From positions 1-40,964 of the forward strand of contig AJFK01000480.1 of NCBI GenBank assembly GCA_000467715.1: a DNA stretch of 40,964 nt, read 5' to 3'. Made by a program: the position numbers and the translations under genes. The stretch's first letter is position 1; the number at the start of each line of letters is the position of its first letter. Below are positions 1 through 10,208 of the stretch, in pieces. This DNA is from Hysterium pulicare CBS 123377. Taxonomy: Eukaryota; Ascomycota; Dothideomycetes; Hysteriales; Hysteriaceae. The notes beneath the pieces are model-generated. The model did no database searches and had not been told where the DNA came from. It was given only the letters and a program-made list of their open reading frames with translations.

Positions 1-1096
1 ACGTCTTCCTCTCCACAACCGAATACGCCCCCTCATCCCCCCTATCGAACTCAAAAGGCCGAAGCAACGAAACAGGCGGATTGGTAATAACCCGCGGCAC
101 CCTAACCATATTATTCGAAGCCGAATGCAACATAAGCGGATGCAAAAAATACACGTCCCCCACCCCGCCCACCACCTCCACAAACGCCTCATCCCGCATC
201 TCCCTCACGATCCCATTAAAAAAGCTCAATCCAACCCGCGGTTCGGGCTCCCAAGCCGGGTTCTCAGCCCGCGGCGTCATCCGCGGCGATACGCCCTCGG
301 GATGCGCGTGCAGGTGCTCGGCGATGATTTTGATGGCGGGCGGGCAGATGTAGGTTCCGCCGCCGCCGGGCGCGATGTCGGTGAAGAGGGGGATGACGAG
401 GAGGGCTTGTTCGGGGGAGTCGAGGTAGTGGACGAAGAAGTCGCCGTCGACGTGCCAGCCGTGGAGGTTTTGGGGTTTAATGAGTTTGTTGTGGCCGGCG
501 GGGGTACCTGGTTTGAGGGGTTTAGTATGGTGGTGGGGAGGAAAGGAGGGGAGGGAAGGGAAGGGAAGGGGGAATAGGTACCTAGATTTACTATGAAACT
601 ATCTTTCCAGGTCGAGGCTTTTGGATCGACTCTTTTGTCTTCTGGTCTGCGTCCGTTTAGTAAATCGCATATGGCGCTCCAGGCTGTGGGCGCGAAACTG
701 GAGACGGGGAAGGTGTGGTGGTGGGGCATGTTGGTTCTTTCTGTGTGCCTATATAGTTCTCAGCACATATTAGCTTTCTCCAAGCCGGTTTGTCTATCGA
801 AAGTATTCAACTATTCTCTTCGCCATATAGAAAGCTTGTCCAGATGCGGAGCAAAGAAAAGGGGAATGAATGGGGAGAGTGTCGAGGGGGGATATGTCTA
901 ACCATGTTGACATATCATTCGGATCCATGCCCAACCTTGTCCATAGCGTACTCTGGATTTCGGCTGCTTGGGCTCGAGAAAAGCAGTTCGAGAGTTTCAG
1001 CCAGCCGTGTTCGAGGAAATGCGTGATTTGGGTTTGACTTAGGACCTGGTAGCCTGGTGCTGGGGCTTCTTCTTGCGAAGACATCTTTTCTGACAT
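1..1096 (-). CDS. Phytanoyl-CoA dioxygenase (PhyH)-like protein, 3' end cut by window edge
   Basis: Probable Fe(II)/2-oxoglutarate-dependent oxygenase of the PhyH family; the substrate cannot be told from sequence. I read three exons on the minus strand: 1096..903, 748..582 and 507..1 (continuing off the left edge). The introns are GT-AG (902..749 and 581..508), and both junctions restore codons (Trp65 and Gly121). About 289 residues are visible. The iron-binding HxD is in GWHVDGDFF (H139, D141). The distal histidine is probably H248 in LMLHSASNN, followed by arginines R256/R259 that could hold 2-oxoglutarate. No signal peptide is evident. The start is the first ATG; a second in-frame ATG lies 12 nt downstream. 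The family call is solid, but the role (lipid or secondary metabolism) is unknown. The last few tens of residues are probably missing. Confidence 0.82.
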
Positions 1097-1710
1097 GTCT
1101 AGCGAGGTTTAGTCGTTAGGAAAAGTAGTGTGAGAGAATAGAAGGATTGATATATGGTCTGTTATATTTCTGTTTTGACTGTTTTCTTGTAAAGAGTACG
1201 AGAACTGCGGGTTGGGTGTGTTCTATGGTGTAATGTGACTGTACGAGGCGGAAATCGTGAGTCTGAAGAAACCTGGGTAGGGGTAGACACACGGGGAATT
1301 TATATATTGCATTTCCCAGAAGATCGGAAAGAAGCATCAGATCCTATAGACTCGAATTTCTAGAGTATGTCAATTTATCCAGCAGTTTATCCGTTTTGCT
1401 TTTGTGCTACGGCTACACGTGGTTAATGCGGGGTGAGTTGTAACTGCTGCGAGACACCAATGAAGTATTCCGGTTGGCTCTGTGTTAGGAAATAGTGACA
1501 CGACGACTCCTTTATTACCGTGTGTGCTTGATATTAGTGGATATGGTTCTACTTACAGTACATCCGGTAGTCTTGTTGAAGGGACACTCAATTGGATGAT
1601 CTAGGAACTATGTATATATGTACTATTTTTTGCTAACGTATTTACAAATCATGACTACGTCAATTTATGTACTTTCAAATTGCTCGTACATTTCACAGAA
1701 GCTGCCGAGC
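1097..1710. other. Intergenic region between GH32 gene end and PhyH-like gene start
   Basis: About 614 bp lie between the GH32 stop codon and the PhyH-like start, both genes being on the minus strand. It should hold the GH32 3' UTR and the PhyH-like promoter. I see no convincing gene, repeat or RNA here; short reading frames in it look random. Confidence 0.5.
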
Positions 1711-3901
1711 TTAATTCCCCGTCCACCAAGTATAATTATTCGTTTGCTCCGCCGTGTCGAAAACGAGCTTACTACTCGAATTAACAGGCCTCTCAGGGAA
1801 TACATTCAGGAGTCCAATCCAAGCCGTCATATCCGATACTTCAACACTCGCACCATCGGCAACATACACCCCCAAATTAGTGCTGTCGGTTCGGCTTGGG
1901 TAGATGCGTGTAGTGAGCGCAAAGCGATCCTAAGAGTAGATGATCAGTAAGATGGAGAGAAGAGTGAGATTTCGCGAAGGACTTCATTATCTTACATTGA
2001 CGTAGACTTCCAAAAGAGAGCCGTCGAGGAAGACATGCATTGTTACGTCCTCCATACCACTGGACGCGAGCGTGTAGGGGTAGAAGTATCCAACGACGGT
2101 GGAGTTTGCGAATTCAATAATAGTGGACGAGTGCATGCGGTCCACGTTGATGGTGTATGTGGATGGATCGTAATAAATGTGTGTAAATTCCTCTCCGCCA
2201 GGGGAGGCTCCGACTGTAAGGCCTGCAGGACCTGTGAAGTTGTTGAACGTCGCCATCAGTTCCATGTGGTTGCTCCCATTGGCCGTCATTTTGCTGGACG
2301 AACAGGAACCAGCAGAAACATTCATTGCTTTGGAGCCCTCACGAATACCAGCCACGACGTCGTCTAGTGGGTGGACACCTAAGGTATATGCTGTGAAGGT
2401 TCCGTCGGCATGCTCAACCAAGCGTGAATTGCCAAGTGTTGTCAAATTCCCATCTGCGTTAATAATTCCAGTGATCATGTGCACGAATAGCTCTCTAGGG
2501 AGAGCGAAACACCCTTGGTAGCCTTGTTGGGTTATGTAAAAATCACCTTCGTCTTCTGGAGCCCAGCCCCACTGGACACGGCGATTGTTCTTCGTGTCGT
2601 TGAAGCTGGTCAAGGCATATAGGAGACCCCAATCCCCGGTCCCGCCCGCGACAGGGGTGAATTGAGCTGATCCGTTGGCTCGACGACTTACTATTCCCTC
2701 ATTCCATAACGCCCAGTGGGAGCTTTCGTGGAAAGAAACGTTGCCGCCTTCGGTGCCCATATTAACATAGTAGTGAAGGTCACCGTTTGCATCCTCTAAG
2801 GAGAAGAAACCAGACCTAGAGCAGGATTAATCACGTACATACACAGAAGTATCGAATTGAGTCTTACACTTCAAAATTGAAACCATACGATCCGGTTTCG
2901 AGGACACTACCAAGGCTGGTGTTATCAGCGGGTTCGCATAACGCCCCCAGGAAAGTCCACTCCGTCAAGTCGCTTGCAGGAGCACTGTAGAACGGTATAC
3001 GCGGACCAACGCCCTTGATCCCAGAGCCGAAGACGGCATAGTAGTGTGGTTCGGACTGTCCCAGCAAGGCATCCATCGCAGGCCAAGGCTCGAAGAAAGG
3101 ATCTCGCCAACCCGTTATATTCCAATCATCAGGAGGGTGAGAAATGACTGGATTGCCTTGATACTCTTGCCATGTCATACCACCATCGGTTGATGTAGCA
3201 AGGCTTTGCTTCTCGGTTCCGTTCTGATATGGGATTGACCAGCCGGTAGGTAGCTTTGAAACAGACGTGTAAAATATTAAAAGCGATCCATCGGACTCGC
3301 CATGAATATTCACAGGCTGAGCTGTGCCGGAGAAAATCCCGAGTCCATTGTATGTTCCAACAGGTCCAGTGCCCAAAGCTTGAGCTTCTTGGTCTTGCCA
3401 GCCACCAACGTCGGTCCAGGTGATGAGATCTTTAGAAGTTGCATGTCTGCATATGGTTAGCGACTGAATACGGAAAGTTAATCGTTCGCTATATACCCCC
3501 ACGAGATGTTACCTGTAGGCTAGTAAGTATTACACAGTACATTGCCAAGTCTGGGTATGATGATGCACGTACCCCAATTAACATGATTCGGATGCCATTG
3601 GTAGAAGAGATGGTAGATATCTCGATGTGGGTCATACATAGAGCCGCATGGGTCCTATAGGAATGTCAATAATGCAGTTCACTTCGGAGAAATGCATCGA
3701 TCAGGCATGGATATATGTTAAAATTGAAGGAACACTGACATTCATCCATCCTGCGGGGGCGATGAAATGTGATGTCGGACGCCATCTTGTAAACAGACTG
3801 TTGTTACCCATCGGCTCAATAGTGGAAGCATCAAGAGTTTGGGCTAAGGTTAAAGTTGTACTAAGCATTAAGCTCAGCACAGCAGACGTCTTCCACATCA
3901 T
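1711..3901 (-). CDS. Secreted glycoside hydrolase family 32 enzyme (invertase/inulinase-like)
   Basis: Predicted extracellular beta-fructofuranosidase-type enzyme acting on sucrose, inulin or levan; the exact substrate is open. Six exons: 3901..3740, 3654..3573, 3512..3497 (only 16 nt), 3446..2868, 2815..1996 and 1929..1711, giving about 625 residues. The N-terminus is a signal peptide (MMWKTSAVLSLMLSTTLTLA). The nucleophile motif WMNDPCG (D55) is split by the first intron right before the Asp. WRDPFF (D202) is the transition-state stabiliser motif. E279 in NFEVSGFF stands where the acid/base Glu of the usual ECP motif sits, with Val instead of Cys. The C-terminal beta-sandwich continues to VFLDGSLLEVYVN and beyond. 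I use ATG 3901 because the longer frame opens with TTG. Several Asn-X-Ser/Thr sites fit secretion. Confidence 0.88.
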
Positions 3902-4000
3902 GATCGGAAATAACAATGAGCAGACAATTAAAAAAAGGGTAAGATTCGCAAGCTGGAGAATTTGATCCGGAGTGAATAGACTGATCTGGATGCAAGCAGA

Positions 4001-4008
4001 CTATATAG
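4001..4008 (-). promoter_or_regulatory. TATA-like box upstream of the GH32 gene
   Basis: The sequence CTATATAG lies about 100 bp upstream of the GH32 start codon. Position and composition suit a TATA box for an inducible secreted enzyme. This is motif-level evidence only. Confidence 0.4.
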
Positions 4009-4131
4009 CAGAGAATGGAGTGAAAAAGTTTTAAGCCTCTTCCATCATCTTGATCTCGAAGGAGGTAGCGGAGGCTAAGTGGATCTCAAGATGCAAGATA
4101 CGATTGGTTCGACATGCAGTTCAGTCTGGAT

Positions 4132-4185
4132 CCCCGCGACCCCTCTCCCATCCCCGCAAAATCAAGGTGGTTCCCGCAGCCCCAG
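4132..4185 (-). promoter_or_regulatory. Cluster of three CreA/Mig1-type sites upstream of GH32
   Basis: Read on the minus strand, this 54-bp stretch holds GCGGGG (4137..4132), GCGGGG (4157..4152) and CTGGGG (4185..4180), all matching the fungal carbon catabolite repressor consensus SYGGRG. They lie about 230-285 bp upstream of the GH32 start. Closely spaced sites are typical of functional CreA targets, and fructan-degrading enzymes are often glucose repressed. The consensus is short, so chance matches are possible. Confidence 0.4.
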
Positions 4186-5578
4186 CACGCGAAATGCGGG
4201 AACCATGCTGGATTTGTTGATGATTTGTACATGATGTAAGGAACAAATGAGTGTAAATGAATCACGGAATACTATCAAATCTGTAGCACTTCGACTTATC
4301 AGAGTGCTAAAGGTTTAACCTAGGAATGACTGAAATGCAGACAACTACTCGGAAGAGATGACGGCGAATACTTCGGAGGGAATTTCGGCGAGCAGAAAAC
4401 TTAGCTGGGGATGACCTTCTTTGTCACCCGGGGGTCTAGATATCAAGTAGTTAGGTAGTGTGAGTGCAGCAGGTATGGTGATGCATTTGGAAGCTTAAGT
4501 CGGTGATATAAAGAACCCGGACGTTGATTGAGATGATGTTGAGAAAGGCTGCACTAAATCATGTAGCGGAGGTGTTCGGTCTTGGCAAACGGCGCTTTAG
4601 CTTCGAGACAAGTTGGAGGAAGCAATAACTTTGTTAGAAAAATCGAGCAGGGAACAAGTCTTGAACTCCGTAGCCGGACTGGATCCGGAGATATTAATTT
4701 AAGGAAGAGCTGGAACCAAACTCGTACAGACATATCACCCTAAGCGCTTTATACAAACAAAGAGATCATCATGTTCCGAGGTCGTTTTTTAAAATCTGAT
4801 GCGCTGGTGTCGAAAGCTCCAATTTCCTTGACGTCCTAAATTTATGCGATGTCATTACCCAGTGAACACTGTAATAAAATATACCCTTTTGTTACAAACT
4901 ATCAGGGAGTGAAATGAAGTTGGTTTTAGCTTGTACTCAAGATACTAACGCCCAAGGAATGAAATGACTAAGCAAGAAGCAAGGATCGACGTCAAGCATC
5001 AGATACAAGACACCACCCACCAAAGCAAAACTTCGCAGAAACCACCTTTGGAACGCATCAAACATCAACCGAAAATCATCAGATCGTAAAACCATATGCC
5101 CCTATCGCTCACTGCACCTATGAAACCCGGTAGAATCTAATAATTAACGTCCAATCAATCATGTCATCCTTCCCAGGACTCTGTCCTCAACTGGCGCTAG
5201 CCTCGCGCAGGCTCACCAAAATCCAACTCAGCCCTTCTCGAGCACCACTGGTCTCCACATAAAGCCGCTAGACAATTCCGAATGTGCCAAGGAAGAACAC
5301 AAAGGAGAGAAGGCTTGGAGGAATTTCCGACGAAACATTATCTGAAGCATAGAGTTGAACGCTCTGTTACAAGACTGTTGTATGATCTGTGGATGCTGTG
5401 CTGCAGCATATCAGGCATTCGAGGATCATCTCGCAGTGAGATTGATGCTGAGGATATTCCAATAGTCCAAAATGATACTCTGACGGATCAGATTTGGTGG
5501 ACAGTACCTGCGGAGAGACAGGAAGAAGTATAACGAACCGTGAACATCGAAGCCGTGATATATCGCTCGAGTCCGTAC

Positions 5579-6316
5579 CTATCTCCGAGAATTTGCAGGA
5601 AGCCGGCCCAGAACAGCCAGCTTCCCATCCACGGGCCCACCAACGCGAAGCAATATATATAGCCGAGAATGCTTGACCTGCTCTCCTTTTTCTGAGCCTA
5701 TAAGAGGGAAGAGAAAGATAAGACAAAGCATCCCAACCATGAAGAGCAAATAGGAGGCCCCAACATAAAGCAGATGCCCGGCAGGCGGTAACGATTGCCA
5801 CGTTGGCGTTCCAGCCACGAGTCTCAAACTGCCCATGACTTGATATTCTCCCGAGATTTACGTAGCTGACTGTTTGTAGAATGATTTCTGCAATAGTTGC
5901 AGGCTTTGCGCTGAAATCTCGGTCAACGGACCAAACCGACAGGAAGATCCAGGCGATCCTCGGCTGTGCAATAGCATAATGTCGCCTTTTGATGCTGTCA
6001 TTTCGTGATTTGGTGCGAGCTGGTATAGATGAGCCAGGATGGCGTGTTTACCGAACTCGAAGCCTGAAGCCCAAATGAATGATAAAAAGGGCAGCCATAC
6101 CCAATCCTGGAATCTGGTCTGGATTCTTGACTCTAGATTCGTCCTCCACTTTTTCAGCCAGCCAAGAGTAAAAGCACTCCAAATGAAAACGAAGAGCGCA
6201 GTGATGATGGCTTCTAACCGATCTTCAGGTCTCTAACTAAACCAGTCAAGGTGAAAACAGCCGCCTCTTCTACTTTCAGCTGAAAAACACTGTCCGCGAG
6301 GTACCACATTTCTCTG
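5579..6316 (-). pseudogene. Decayed multi-pass membrane protein gene (unidentified fungal family)
   Basis: On the minus strand, coding-like stretches follow one another but switch frame. From an ATG near 6316 comes MWYLADSVFQLKVEEAAVF. A different frame then gives RPEDRLEAIITALFVFIWSA, a membrane segment. Another gives FEFGKHAILAHLYQLAP, then PRIAWIFLSVW and IAEIILQTVSYVNLG. A further shift leads into LLYVGASYLLFMVGMLCLIF near 5740-5780, ending at a stop at 5579. The shifts are not bounded by good splice sites of normal length, so I favour a frameshifted relic of a multi-transmembrane protein over an intact multi-exon gene. The composition recalls uncharacterised fungal integral membrane proteins, but I cannot name the family. 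Exact limits are uncertain. Confidence 0.42.
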
Positions 6317-6492
6317 ACAAGACCTTAATCTATATTCTAGAACGCTACCAACGGCATGGTATGAAGCCACATACCACTTCCCCGCTCTTAAAAGTGGCTG
6401 GATCTTGTTCTTATTCTCACCTCTGGCACTAATGTCTTGGCAATGGATAGTGAGCGTATGAATTTAGCCTAGCTGAATAGTTGTTGTTCAGC

Positions 6493-6720
6493 TTCACAAT
6501 ATCATACATCTCCATTCGTTCAATTCAACCCTCGTGCAAGAACGCATTCAGCTCTTATCACTCTCGGTTATTCAGCTCGTCAATATTATACCTCTTCATT
6601 CGTTCCTTTCAGCCCTCATGCAAGACAACTTCCACTCTCGGTGGTTCAGTACCTCATTATCATACATCTCCATTCGCGTAATTCAGACCTCGTGCAAGAA
6701 TGCATTCAGCTCTTATCACT
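6493..6720. repeat. Imperfect tandem repeat, three copies
   Basis: Three diverged copies of a unit sharing the order catacatctccattcg, aattca, ctcgtgcaagaa and cattcagctcttatcact. Copy 1 is about 6493-6579, copy 2 about 6580-6653 (shortened and most changed) and copy 3 about 6654-6720. The array ends about 155 bp before the PLD-like start codon, in its probable promoter or 5' UTR. Short frames across it are repeat artefacts. Confidence 0.7.
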
Positions 6721-6876
6721 AGCCAACCAGATTTCACACAATGGAAGACTTGAAATAGTATGTAAATCGTGCTTGAGAGCAGTATAGAATAAATGTAGTG
6801 CTACGAGTCACATTGTTGCTTCGACAAGTACTTTTCACCTTCTTTATCCTCTATTATCCTATCTATACTCACGACG

Positions 6877-9041
6877 ATGACATCCTTAAATGATCTTGAG
6901 GCCAAGCTTCGACGTCTGGACAGTATGTTCCTGCATTCCGAGCTTGAAGGATTAGCTTTCGAGAAGACTTATAATGAGTCGCTGGGCTTCAAGAAAGACG
7001 ATTTGTCCGACTTCAAAGTCTTCATACCATTCAAAGCTTGGCCGGCCGAAAAAGCCTCCATCCCAACTGAAACACAGTTCCCAAGCGCTCTGCAAGAGGC
7101 ATTCAAGGACGTTCTTGAGAAAGGTTCTACCGACAAGTCAACATGTTTCATTGATCTAGCAAGTCTCAACATCTCAGGGAAATTCTTCATCGAACCAGAA
7201 GATAAAGAGAACCCGGACGGCACCCAGGTCCCGGACGATTCAAGAAAGTGTTTGGCTCGTGCCATAGCCGAAGTGGTGAACGCAACTAGCCACGATGTAC
7301 ATCCTGTAGTGAGGATCCTTTGCGGCACTGAAAGTCAATCGCAGGAAGAAGCGTCATGGAACGACAACAGGAGTAAATACGAACAGATGTTCTGGCCACA
7401 CGGCAAAGCGCTCATCGATCACCCGAATGCGACGCTGCATATTGGCTATTACGCCCCAGGGTTCGCAACAAAGTGAGTCGCACGTGTAGAGTCTTGTTAA
7501 ATCAAAGCACTTACCCATAGGTTAGAGCACCCGGCGTGGGTGACTGGATACAACAACTTGTGGAGTCCATCAAAAGAGTTCTTACACGGAACTCGGCTCT
7601 GCTGAAACTTGGCGGTAGTACAATGAATCTCGACAGCCTGAAACTTGAACAAGTTGTCAATAAGCTCATGGCAGAAGATCTTCCGAACATTAGCTGGAAT
7701 CATGCGAAGATTCTGGCTGTGAATGGTAAGACTTTCATGACTGGTGGCGGAAACTATTGGGACCAATACTTGGGAAAGGCGCATAGCATTGTCGACCACC
7801 AAGTAAAGATCAAGGGCGACGCTGCTATTTCAGCCCACAAATACTGTGACTACTTCTGGAGGCAAGTAGTCAAAATCATCGACACCGTAACAATGACTTA
7901 CTGCTGTTGCAGGTATCTTAACAAAGACCATGAATTCGACAAGATATCGTTCCGTCGGAGCATACCGTTGAACACTAGTGACCTTTCCCAATGGTCAAGC
8001 ACTACTACAGTTCCCGATCAGAACCCTTTCAAGATCAGTCTCAAGGAGCCAAACATCCCGGTTCTGACTGTTTCGAGACTAGGTGACTGGTTTGGTTCTA
8101 TGAATGCCCTTCCGTATCCAGTCCAGATTATTGATGCCGCCCGAGACATCATTTTGAGCGCCGTGTGGCAAATCGCATCTGCCTCACCACCGGCTGCCCA
8201 CGGGAAAGCAATATTCGAAGCTCAAGTCGCTTTGCGGGACGATCCTATGGTTGAAGCAGCAACCGGCAAATATCAAGAGCTCAAATTGAATCCTCTTGCA
8301 TGGGCAAGCCGGATCGCAAGATATACCACTATTTCCAATGCACAGAGCAGCGTGCATATTTCCCAGCAAATGCTGATTGACACTTTGCAAATCGGGAATG
8401 CAAGCTATGATAAAATTACGAAGCAGGTCAATACATATGTTGAGGAGAACGTTGGCAAAGGAATTGAGCAGTGGAATGGATCGATCTGGCCCTACGGTAA
8501 GCTTGTCGCGGCTCGGTACTTTGCATGCCAATCTATATGTCTACATTCATTGCAAATGAGAATGGCACTAACGCATGGGACAGATCTGCTCGTTGCATTC
8601 GGCTGGGCACTCAACGCAATCAAGCTTAACAAGGGAGAAGGCGTGTTCCTGATTCTCACGACGAGCCAAGCGGGCAGCCTTCCCGGCGGCTGGGAGGATA
8701 GAACATCCGTCAAATTGTTCAAAGACCGCCTCAAAATCGTCATGAAAGGAATGTCCCAATCCTGGCTGGCATTAGGTTTCAAGGTCCTGGAAAACGAGGT
8801 TGATAAACTGGTCGATGATAAGTTCCAGGTAAAGCGTCCACTAAACGACGATGGAAATCAGTACTGCCATTGCAAGGTTATTTGCGTTGATCGCAAGATG
8901 ATGTACGTCGGAAGTGACAATCTTTACCCATGCTATAACGAAGAGCATGGTGTGTGGATTGATCATAAGCCGACGATTGATGCTTGGTTCGCCAGCTTCT
9001 GGGACAAGTTCTGGGAATGGTCAAAGGATGCAGCTGATTGA
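6877..9041 (+). CDS. Phospholipase D-like protein with two HKD-type motifs
   Basis: Member of the PLD/HKD superfamily (phosphodiesterase or transphosphatidylase chemistry through a covalent phospho-histidine); the true substrate is unknown. Four exons: 6877..7472, 7526..7861, 7913..8496 and 8584..9041, giving about 657 residues. The second motif is complete (HCKVICVD; H601, K603, D608) and is followed by GSDN. The first is HAKILAVN (H258, K260, N265), with Asn where Asp is usual, followed by GGGNYW. Intron 2 (7862..7912, 51 nt) looks like a GC-AG intron, AG|GCAAGT. Intron 3 (8497..8583) has a good CTAAC branch site; it and intron 2 are multiples of three with no stop. No signal peptide is seen, so the product is probably cytosolic. 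It sits between two decayed genes and beside repeats. Confidence 0.8.
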
Positions 9042-9066
9042 TTAGCCCCTTATTTGCATCCTGAAG

Positions 9067-9206
9067 AAGAGATTGGTAATGATGTAACGATGTTTTTTGA
9101 GTCCTCTTGCGGTTTCCTTTTGGTTATTTGAATCTTGAAGATCAGTAACGACTTAACGAGCTTTCTTTGTTTCAATTGCGGTTTCCTTTTCGTTATCTGG
9201 ACCTTA
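9067..9206. repeat. Two-copy imperfect direct repeat downstream of the PLD-like gene
   Basis: Two adjacent units of about 70 bp (about 9067-9136 and 9137-9206). Both contain GTAA-cga...TAACGA near the start and a strongly conserved core (ttgcggtttcctttt, then gttat-tg-a-ctt). It lies in the probable 3' UTR or just past the PLD-like gene. I see no protein or hairpin role. The rest of 9042-9375 shows nothing recognisable. Confidence 0.6.
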
Positions 9207-9375
9207 TCAATCCAATGCCTCTTAAATAACATAGCTGCAAGTACACAATGTCGAATGCTTTGCATTAAGCTTGAGTCAAAGTGCCCAGTCCGAAGTGCAC
9301 TAGCAGCTTAGCAACTGCCAGACCTTATATCTTTCATTTCCCAAACCATAAGTTGTGGAAGCATATCTCACAAAC

Positions 9376-10080
9376 ATGATGTTACAAATGATACTATGCC
9401 TCGCACTGGCACTCACTCCTACTTCCGCTACCTCCCTATCCATAGCCACCGTCCACGCCTGGCCGCTCTCAGCGCTATCGCCTGTAACCTACGCAACACT
9501 TGTTCTTACTAGTCCATAAGAGCATAATCTTTGTTCGCCAGGGATTATACAGCTCTACCACCCATTGCCACGACGTGGTATGCGATGCAAACGGTCAGGT
9601 TTTCGTAGGTATCATCACTGTAGACAGTTTTCTCCTCAGGTTCCCTTCTAGAAAAAGTGGCAGTCCGTGTGCAAAGGATTAGAGTATTTGACAGCCTTCA
9701 AATAGAACAGATTCAATTTTTTAAGTGGACAGAATAAAAGAAACCGCTAAACAGAGCAGGTGGACTTATGTTTTAGAATCATCCAATACATTTACGGCGC
9801 GCAATGTCCCATGGTTGTTAAAGAGCTCGGCCTTGGTGGACTGGCCACTTTTTCTAGAAGAAAGACTGCTCCAACAGTTCGCGCTCATCTGCTTGGGTAT
9901 CACCACACCTCTATGTTCCAAGGACAAGGGTACACTGCAGGTGGCATCTAGGTGAATTGGTGGATCACAGGTGCCGTTTCTATAGTCACTGGCGTTATCT
10001 TCCCGATGGTTGGGCGTCATTTGATTACTGGTTTTTCAGCGCTCAAGAGGATTCCAACGAACATTGGGACATAGATCTCA
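9376..10080 (+). pseudogene. Decayed coding region with signal-like start and membrane segment
   Basis: An ATG at 9376 opens a 47-codon frame beginning MMLQMILCLALALTPTSA, a signal-peptide-like or membrane segment, and stops at 9519. Coding-like sequence resumes in other frames: DVVCDANGQVFVGIITVDSF (about 9570-9630), then VVKELGLGGLATFSRRK (about 9812-9862) and VRAHLLGYHHTSMFQGQGYT. After a TAG comes VNWWITGAVSIVTGVIFPMV (hydrophobic), then SALKRIPTNIGT and another TAG. Frame changes plus in-frame TAGs, which could be former TGG codons, suggest a decayed membrane-protein gene. I do not recognise the family with confidence, and a spliced but intact gene is less likely. Confidence 0.38.
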
Positions 10081-10208
10081 TATGTTTGTAGTGCTTGTGG
10101 GCTGTCAGAGGACATGAGACCACTGGCAGCGATGGAGAGGAGAGACAAAACTCGACGTTAGTTGAGGTGGTGTTGAAAAGGAATGCCCTGAACGTTGATG
10201 GAGCGGAG

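Larger units (their letters stand above)
3902..5578. other. Long gene-poor stretch upstream of GH32
   Basis: Apart from the promoter signals listed separately, I see no gene here. Reading frames are short, and almost none of note occur between about 3.97 and 5.28 kb. Frames around 5.28-5.8 kb look like continuations or shadows of the decayed gene to the right. Confidence 0.5.

Noticed and set aside
5282-5533. Plus-strand 83-codon frame
   Set aside because: It overlaps the minus-strand decayed gene region and shows no protein features of its own.
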